Positions 57,491 through 64,000 of a stretch of DNA of 64,000 nucleotides are shown one piece after another. The position numbers and the translations under genes were made by a program. Origin of the DNA: Nymphaea colorata (taxonomy: Eukaryota > Streptophyta > Magnoliopsida > Nymphaeales > Nymphaeaceae); assembly GCF_008831285.2 (NCBI RefSeq), contig NC_045147.1, positions 7,532,334 through 7,596,333 on the forward strand, in the 5' to 3' direction. The notes below the pieces were generated by a model that saw nothing but the letters and a program-made list of their open reading frames with translations, was not told the origin of the DNA and did not search any database. Every line of letters begins with the position of its first letter. Positions within the stretch are counted from its first letter, which is position 1.

Positions 57491-60125
57491 TATAGTGTTA
57501 TATTGTTATATAGTATTATGTAGACAACTAGTGTTATATATTGTTATAGTGTTATACTATTTTATAGTGGTACAATGTTATATTGTGTCATATAGTGTTA
57601 TATACTGTTGTTAGATAGTGGTATAGTGTTATATAGTGTCATAGTGCTATACAGTGGTATAGTGTTATGTTGTGTTATGTAGTGTTATAGTATTATATGG
57701 TGTTATATTGTTATAGTGTTACAGTGTTTTAGTGTTATATATTTATATGGTGTTATATAGGTTTATGGTGTTATATTGTTATAGTGTTCTAGTGTTATAT
57801 ATTTATATAGTGTAATATAGTTTTATGGTGTTACGTACTGTTATGTATAGTGTTATAGTGTTATATAGTATTATATAGTATTATAGTGTTATAATGTTAT
57901 AGTGTTATATTGTCTTATAGTGTCAAGTGTTATATTTTGTTATAGTGTTATATGGTGTTATGTTGTTAAATAGTGTTATGTGGTGTTATAGTACTATAAA
58001 TTACTACAATATGTTATAGTGTCATAGTATTATATAGTGTTATAATGTTATATAGTGTTATACAACGTTATTGTGTTCTATAGTGTTATAATGTTAGAGT
58101 GTTATATAGAGTTTTGGTGTTATAATGTTATTTAATATTATATAGTGTTATATATGGTTATAGTGTTATATGGTGTTATAATGTTTTAGTGTTATAGGGT
58201 TTGATATTGTTATATTGTTATATAGCATCATATTGTTATATGGTGTCATAGTGTTATAGTGTCAAATAATTTTATATAGTGTTATACAGTGTTATAGTGT
58301 TATATAATGTTATAGTGTAATATAGTGTTATACAATTATATAGTATTATATTGTTATATAGTTGTATATATTATTATAGTGTCATATAGTGTTATGGTGT
58401 AATATAGTGTTATAGAATTACATAGTGCTATATAGTGTTATACAGTTGTATAATATTATATAGTGTTACTGTATTATATGGTTATGGTATCATAGTATTA
58501 TAGTGTTATAGCGTTATAGCGTTACATAGTGTTATGGTATTATAGTATTCTGTAGTGTCATATAGTGTAATAGTGTTATAGCATTACATAGTGTTATATA
58601 GTGTTACAGTGGTATATAGTATCATAATGTTGTCTAGTGTTATATAACGTTAAAGTGTTATAGTGTCATATTGCGTCAAAGTGTACTGCAGTGTAATATT
58701 GTTATAGTGCTATAGTGTTATAGTATTATAGTGTTATAGGGTTATTGTATTAGATAGTATTATAGTGCTATATAGTGATATATAGTATTATATAATGTTA
58801 GTGTGTTATAGTGCTATATAGTATTAAATTGAATTATATAGTATTATCGTGTTATTTAATGATATGGGGTTACTGTGTTATATTGTGTTATAATGTGATA
58901 TAGTGATATAGTGTCATAGTGTTATGTAGTCTTATATTATGTTATAGTGTTATATTGTAACACTGTTTTAGTGTTACAATATTATATAGTGACATATAGT
59001 GTCGTATAGTGTTATATTGTATTATATAGTGTTATCATGTTAGATATGTAGTGTTATAATGTTAAATAGCGTTATAATTTTATAGTGTTGTATAATACTA
59101 CACTGTTATAGAGCTATAGTTTTATAATGTTATATAGAGTTATATAGGGTTATTACATAATCTTATATATTGTTGTATAGTGTTATATAATGTTATAGTG
59201 TTGTACAGTATTATATGGTGTTATTTAGTGTTATAGTAGCATATAATGTTATAAAATGTTATAGTGTTATATCGTGTTAATTATATAGTGTTATATAGTG
59301 TTAACAGTGTTTTATCACGTCGCATAGTGATAGAGTCTTATAGTACTATATAGTGTTGTATCGTGTTATATTGATTTATAGTGTTATGTAATGTTCTATA
59401 GTGTTATAATGTTATGTAGTGCTATAGTGTTATATAGTGTTATATAGTGTTGAATTGTTAGAGAGTTATAATGTTAGGTAGTGTTATAATGTTATATAGT
59501 GTTGTGTTATACAGTGATATAGTGTGATATATTGTTATATTGTTATATTGTTAGAGTGTTGTTGTATTACATAGTATTACATAGTGTTATGTTGTCATCG
59601 TGTTATACAATGTTACATAGTATTATAGTGTTATATAGTGTTATGAAGTTATATAACATTGTGTGGTGTTATATTGTGTTATACAGGGTTATTGAGTCAT
59701 AGTGTTATACAATGTTATGGAGTTACAAAGCATTATAGTGTTATGTAGTGTTATAATGTTATATGATGTTATAATATTATCATTGTTATAGTGTTATATA
59801 GTGTTGTAGTGTCATAATGTTATATAATGTTGTAATGTTATAGTGTTTTAGTGTTATATATTGTTACAATGTTGTAGTGTTACATAATATTATAGTGTTA
59901 TAATGTTATATAGTATTGTTGAATTATATAGTGTTGTATATTATTTTTAGTGTTATATAGTGTTATAGGGTCACATGGTGTTATAGTATTATATGGTGTC
60001 ATATAGTGTTATATTGTTACATTCTCATAGTATTGTATCGTGTTATAGTGCTATATAGTTTTTTATAGTATCATAATGTTACATTGTTATATAGTGTTAT
60101 ATTGTTATTGTGTTATATAACACTA
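57217..60125. repeat. Degenerate decamer satellite (TATAGTGTTA-like), about 2.9 kb
   Basis: Near-continuous variants of TATAGTGTTA, TATAGTGTTATA, ATAGTGTTAT and TATAATGTTA. A short block lies at 57,217-57,340, the main block at 57,495-60,125. Cytosine is rare on the plus strand. There are no coding ORFs of note. Unit spacing is mostly 8-12 bp. Confidence 0.95.
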
Positions 60126-62862
60126 TAGTGTTGTAAAACCATTGAGCATAGAGCCAGTTCGCTTGCTAGCCCACTAGGCCTAAGCAAACCTAGCCTACTA
60201 GACATAGGACTAGTTATCCTATTGAACCTAAACAGAACTAGCCTACTAAATCCTAGTAGTTAGCATGTTGAACCTAGAAATCATTAACCTATTGAGCCTA
60301 GTCAATTGACTCTAGTTTTCCTACGTTCAAAACCACTAAACCTTTTTTGTACTAGTTGGAGTTTGCTAGGTTCATCCTAATATAACCAGGTTTGATGGTA
60401 CCCAGCCCTTAGCGAAGCTGGCTTGCATAGTTGCCTAACTCAATAAGGATCGTCTATTTATGGGTTCCTTTTTGTGTTATAATACTGAAAAATTTTACTG
60501 GGTCACAACTCAAGGCCCGCTTGAGTCAATTGAGATTGGCAAGTATTTATGGGTTCCTTTTTGTGTTATATTACTGAAAAATTTTCTTTTTTTGTCTTGG
60601 AAGACGATGCCTTGTTTTTAATGTTCCCTCATTTTGACCATTGTTGGTTTGTTTATTCTATGGCTTGGCAAGTCCACTACTCTTTACCACATTGGCCTTA
60701 GCTGTAAAAGTTCATGAACTTGGGACTTGACTAGCTTCTTGTATTCATCCTTCTTGATGTTGCTTTGTTAGGTTTGGCCCCTGAGATTGCTATTTCTAAT
60801 GGTTGACTCTAATTGTTCTGTCTTCTTGGCAAGCTCATAAAAGGACTTGCATTCATGCTATACAAAGTGATACCTAATGTGCTCCTTGAAGCTACAAAGG
60901 ATCATGGTAAGGGTGTGGCCCTTTGGAACTGGTGTCTTCATTTTGCCACTGATGGATGACCACTCTGAATGTAATTCAAGGTTGATTTCCTGATCTTCTA
61001 TTGTAGGACCATGAGCGTGTCAATGGTGGAGACCACTGAATGATTGGACTTGTACTTGTTGATGAATGTATTAATGACCTCATTGAATGTCCTTCATTGG
61101 AGTGGGGTCTATATGCTTCATATATCATTGTACGACACCCCCCTCCAAGCTTCATGGAAAACAAACAAACAGTGCCTATAATTATCTCTCAAATTATACA
61201 CTCAATAAGAAAAGATCGCCAAGTGGGTGTGTGGGTTCTTAGTTCCTTTACATTTGCTGAATTGTCAAGGTTTCCTAGGTCCTCGTCATCAAGTGCCTAA
61301 TAAAAGTCCTTCTTGATAAACACTCACTTTTGTTTTGCATCCAGCAGATGGTCTTTTCCATCTATACCATTATGGATTGTTTTGTCTTCGCCAACTTGTG
61401 AGAGGTTCCTTTGAATGATGTCTCCTTGCACTTGTTGTTGGATGTCTTCATCATCCTTCTAAATATCTTTTGGAAAACCATAAAGGCTGTTGGATCAATT
61501 GAGTCGTCATCTCCTTCTAATTAAGAGTTCTCTGGGTATTCATTTTTTATATCTTTTTCTTCTATATTGGGATCCTTCTTCTTCCTAGACTTTGTTCGTG
61601 AGGCGTTGTGCTTGTTTGTGCAGGGTAACCTGACTTACAATAGGTTAGTTTTTTGTAATGGGAATAAGTGACATGGTTTTACAATGTTGCATCCAAAATA
61701 CTGCAAAGAGAAGAGTGCAGACAAAATGAGAATAAATATGATTTCGTTAAATAATAATCATGTGTTTTCTTTTACAAAATGACATGACTAAACTTAATGA
61801 AATGACTAAACTTAATGAAAAAACTGGGAAGGATAAACAACTGCCCACCATTGTTCATAGGTTTTCCCATGTACATAGAGCTCATTCCTGCTGCGAATCC
61901 CCTACCAAGGTTCTGAACCTAGATCAAACTCTCTATTGAGCTCCTGCTGATCAAAAGTGTGAGATCTTTCTATCTCTTTGGGAACTTTCTAATACACTGT
62001 TCTAAGTGATATGGGATGACAAAAAAAGCCCTCCAAAAGTAGGATGTATGTTGTAACATCCTGTATGGTATGTAAGTTTAGAATCGGTTTCTTCACTTTC
62101 TTAATATGACTTTTGTGATATGTATATATGTAAGTATGTTATTTGTTGCAGTCTGGAGTTTTTAGAAAATATTGATACAATTATGTTGAATTCATTGCAA
62201 GCTCTCCGATAACACTAACTGGGTTGAAATTCGATAAAACATGTCAAAAAACTATTCAATTAAAGTACGAATTCTTTAAAAAATTTTCAGCAAGTCCAAA
62301 CACAGTTTTGGAAAACTAGTGAGCAACTTGAGCAAAACTATCAAGCACTTTTAAGGAATTCAACTTTAAGACAGTAAGAGGATTGGTAATTTGTTAATAA
62401 GGTGATTAGAGTCACTAAGTAAGATTATATGGTTAATAACTACTTAATCATCAATTGACCTAAACTAATGAATAATTAACTTTAATTAATCAAGTGATTA
62501 ATTATTAATGATAATACTAATTATTTTGAGTTTAAGTGAAAATTTCTTAAAAGTAATGGTTTTTTTTTTTAGGAAAAGAATTAAAAGAAGATTGTCAAGC
62601 AAACTCAACTCCCACCCTTCCAAACGTTGAAGGGAGAGAGGGAGAAGAGAAGAGAGAAAGAGTGAAAAAAGGGAAGAAAATGGGACAAAGAGAAGTCACC
62701 AGCATAACCAGCAAGGCCGTCTGGTGAAGTAGGCATGTTTAATATAGACTAGAGCCAAGAAAAACACAGGTATAGCTTACCCAAGGGTTTTATGATTGAA
62801 ATTTGCGTTTGATTAAATTCATACTGTAACATAGATGGTTTCATGCTAATTTATAGGATGGG
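60126..62862. other. Repeat-rich DNA without a recognised gene
   Basis: 60,150-60,330 is made of loose CCTAGCCTACTA and CATTGAACCTA phrases. TATTTATGGGTTCCTTTTTG occurs at 60,455 and 60,544, in a direct repeat of about 43 bases. 60,780-61,310 has a protein-like minus frame (CSFKEHIRYHFV and CKSFYELAKKTEQLE) with stops, perhaps a very old gag, not named. GA-rich DNA lies at about 62,630-62,690. Confidence 0.4.
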
Positions 62863-63170
62863 CACCTATTTTTCACATTCGACACATTGCCATATTTGAT
62901 TTGGGGGAAAAGGGCCTGATTTGAGCATTTTTATGAAGCCTCAAAACCCCAGTTTTTCATAGGGGCGCTTTGGGATAAGTTTAGCATGTAGTTTTCTCTT
63001 CAAACTTTATGATTGCTACCTATTTATCATGCTCGATTCATTTGCATATTCAATTTCAAGAGAAATGACTCAGTTTGGATGTTTTTACAAAGTTCCAAAC
63101 CCCCAATTTTCCCTAGAAACCATTTTGGGGCCAATTTGACATGTAATGGAGCATACCCTTACAACTTTAA
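62863..63170 (+). repeat. Diverged 154-bp tandem duplication
   Basis: CACCTATTTTTCACATTCGA (62,863) and TACCTATTTATCATGCTCGA (63,017) start two units that share the order TTGCATATT, GATTTGAGC/AGTTTGGATG, AAACCCCAGTTTTTC/AAACCCCCAATTTTCC and TAGCATGTA/GACATGTAA. Confidence 0.7.
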
Positions 63171-63822
63171 TCAACGATTAATGCTAAACAACCCAGATGA
63201 ATTTCTTTTTACCTGACCAAAATTGGCTATGGCTAATGGCTTGCCCTAATTAGCTAGTGTTGGTCTAGCATGGCTTGGTTGTGACAAACTTGGGTCGGCC
63301 ACAACTTAGTGGTCACAAGATTGACTATGTTGCTTACTGATAGGCATGTATGAGCACACTTTGATTTTGTCTGTGCTTTGTTTTATGTGCCATTAAGTGT
63401 AACGTGTGCATTTTGACATTTGTACCATCACTTGTGAATTAGTAGATAGATGCAAAGGGCTGTCCTATGCAAGCACTGATTGTGCTGGAGGATACATTTT
63501 AGATTTGAGGCATGCCATCAGTAAGCACTATGTTGGTTTCCCTCTTATGTTAGACAAAATTGAGTTTTTCTATTTTCACAGCATGCGTGCCTTTAAATAT
63601 TCGCAACATGTGTCAAATAGCATGATATGGTATCTGATGAACACTAGCAACATTGCACACAGGATTGTATGCTTTTCTCTACAAATACACCCACTAATGT
63701 ATGATGATATGGTGTGTTTGTCACGAACACAATGACAATGTTATGCTTGTGACTGGACCTCCTCGAGAGGTGTTGTATTAAGACTGAGGTGCCAATAGAC
63801 TGACGTTGGTTCAGTGCTTACT
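63171..63822. other. Gene-free stretch
   Basis: One ORF (63,406-63,735) has no recognisable domain and no supporting signals. Confidence 0.4.
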
Positions 63823-64000
63823 TTATTGTATGATGTTGTACGTTGATTGTACTATGCACTTTCAATGTGTTTTATTGGATAATGTGATTGGGCTGATGCT
63901 TGTATGGATGTGAATTCAGATCTGTGAATCTTATTATATTATGTTGTATGTCGATTGCATTATGCATTTTTAGTGTATTTTATTGGATAATGTGATATGA
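63823..64000 (+). repeat. 108-bp tandem duplication at the window end
   Basis: TTATTGTATGATGTTGTACG at 63,823 and TTATTATATTATGTTGTATG at 63,931, both followed by TTTTATTGGATAATGTGAT. The second copy is cut by the window edge. Confidence 0.8.

Noticed and set aside
60780-61310. Protein-like minus-strand frames, suspected gag
   Set aside because: Stops in all frames and no diagnostic gag motif; kept only as a remark in the regional entry.

Overview
The window is nuclear DNA of a flowering plant. It has one spliced gene with GT-AG introns and a dense fill of plant-type transposons: Ty3/gypsy elements of the Tat/Athila and chromovirus lineages, PIF/Harbinger, hAT and L1 LINE. It also has long AT-rich repeats. 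Nothing bacterial, no rRNA, tRNA or CRISPR array was seen. The plant family cannot be told from the sequence.

Region 1 (about 1-26,000) is a stack of related, mostly dead, Tat/Athila-lineage LTR retrotransposons. The window opens inside a polyprotein (reverse transcriptase tail, its RNase H, a second archaeal-type RNase H, integrase). Its polypurine tract and 3' LTR follow (3584 to about 7448). Next come the tail and LTR of a second element (8359 to about 11,719), the U3 of a third LTR on the minus strand (right edge 17,343), a gag fragment (20,140-20,487), and a 4 kb LTR with primer-binding site and gag remnant (20,594-25,930). Their U3 regions carry different tandem subrepeats.

Region 2 (about 26,000-43,700) holds scattered fragments: a possible orphan exon, microsatellites, a 563-bp hAT-type MITE with a perfect 8-bp target duplication, a decayed PIF/Harbinger element with both its genes, an L1 LINE endonuclease fragment, another Tat-family LTR fragment (38,806 on), several short tandem duplications, and ends of a second hAT-like family.

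Region 3 (about 45,860-56,455) is the only convincing host gene: a minus-strand, ten-exon gene for a 491-residue plastid-type rhomboid protease with an intact Ser-His dyad. Its intron 7 holds a complete but frameshifted 4,835-bp Reina-type chromovirus with 267/268-bp LTRs and a perfect 5-bp target duplication. Intron 3 holds a split, LTR-like element. About 215 bp beyond its stop codon lies a diverged, still open copy of its last exon.

Region 4 (about 57,140-64,000) is led by a roughly 2.9 kb degenerate array built on a 10-bp TATAGTGTTA-like unit, with few cytosines on the plus strand. Beyond it is repeat-rich DNA without a recognisable gene.
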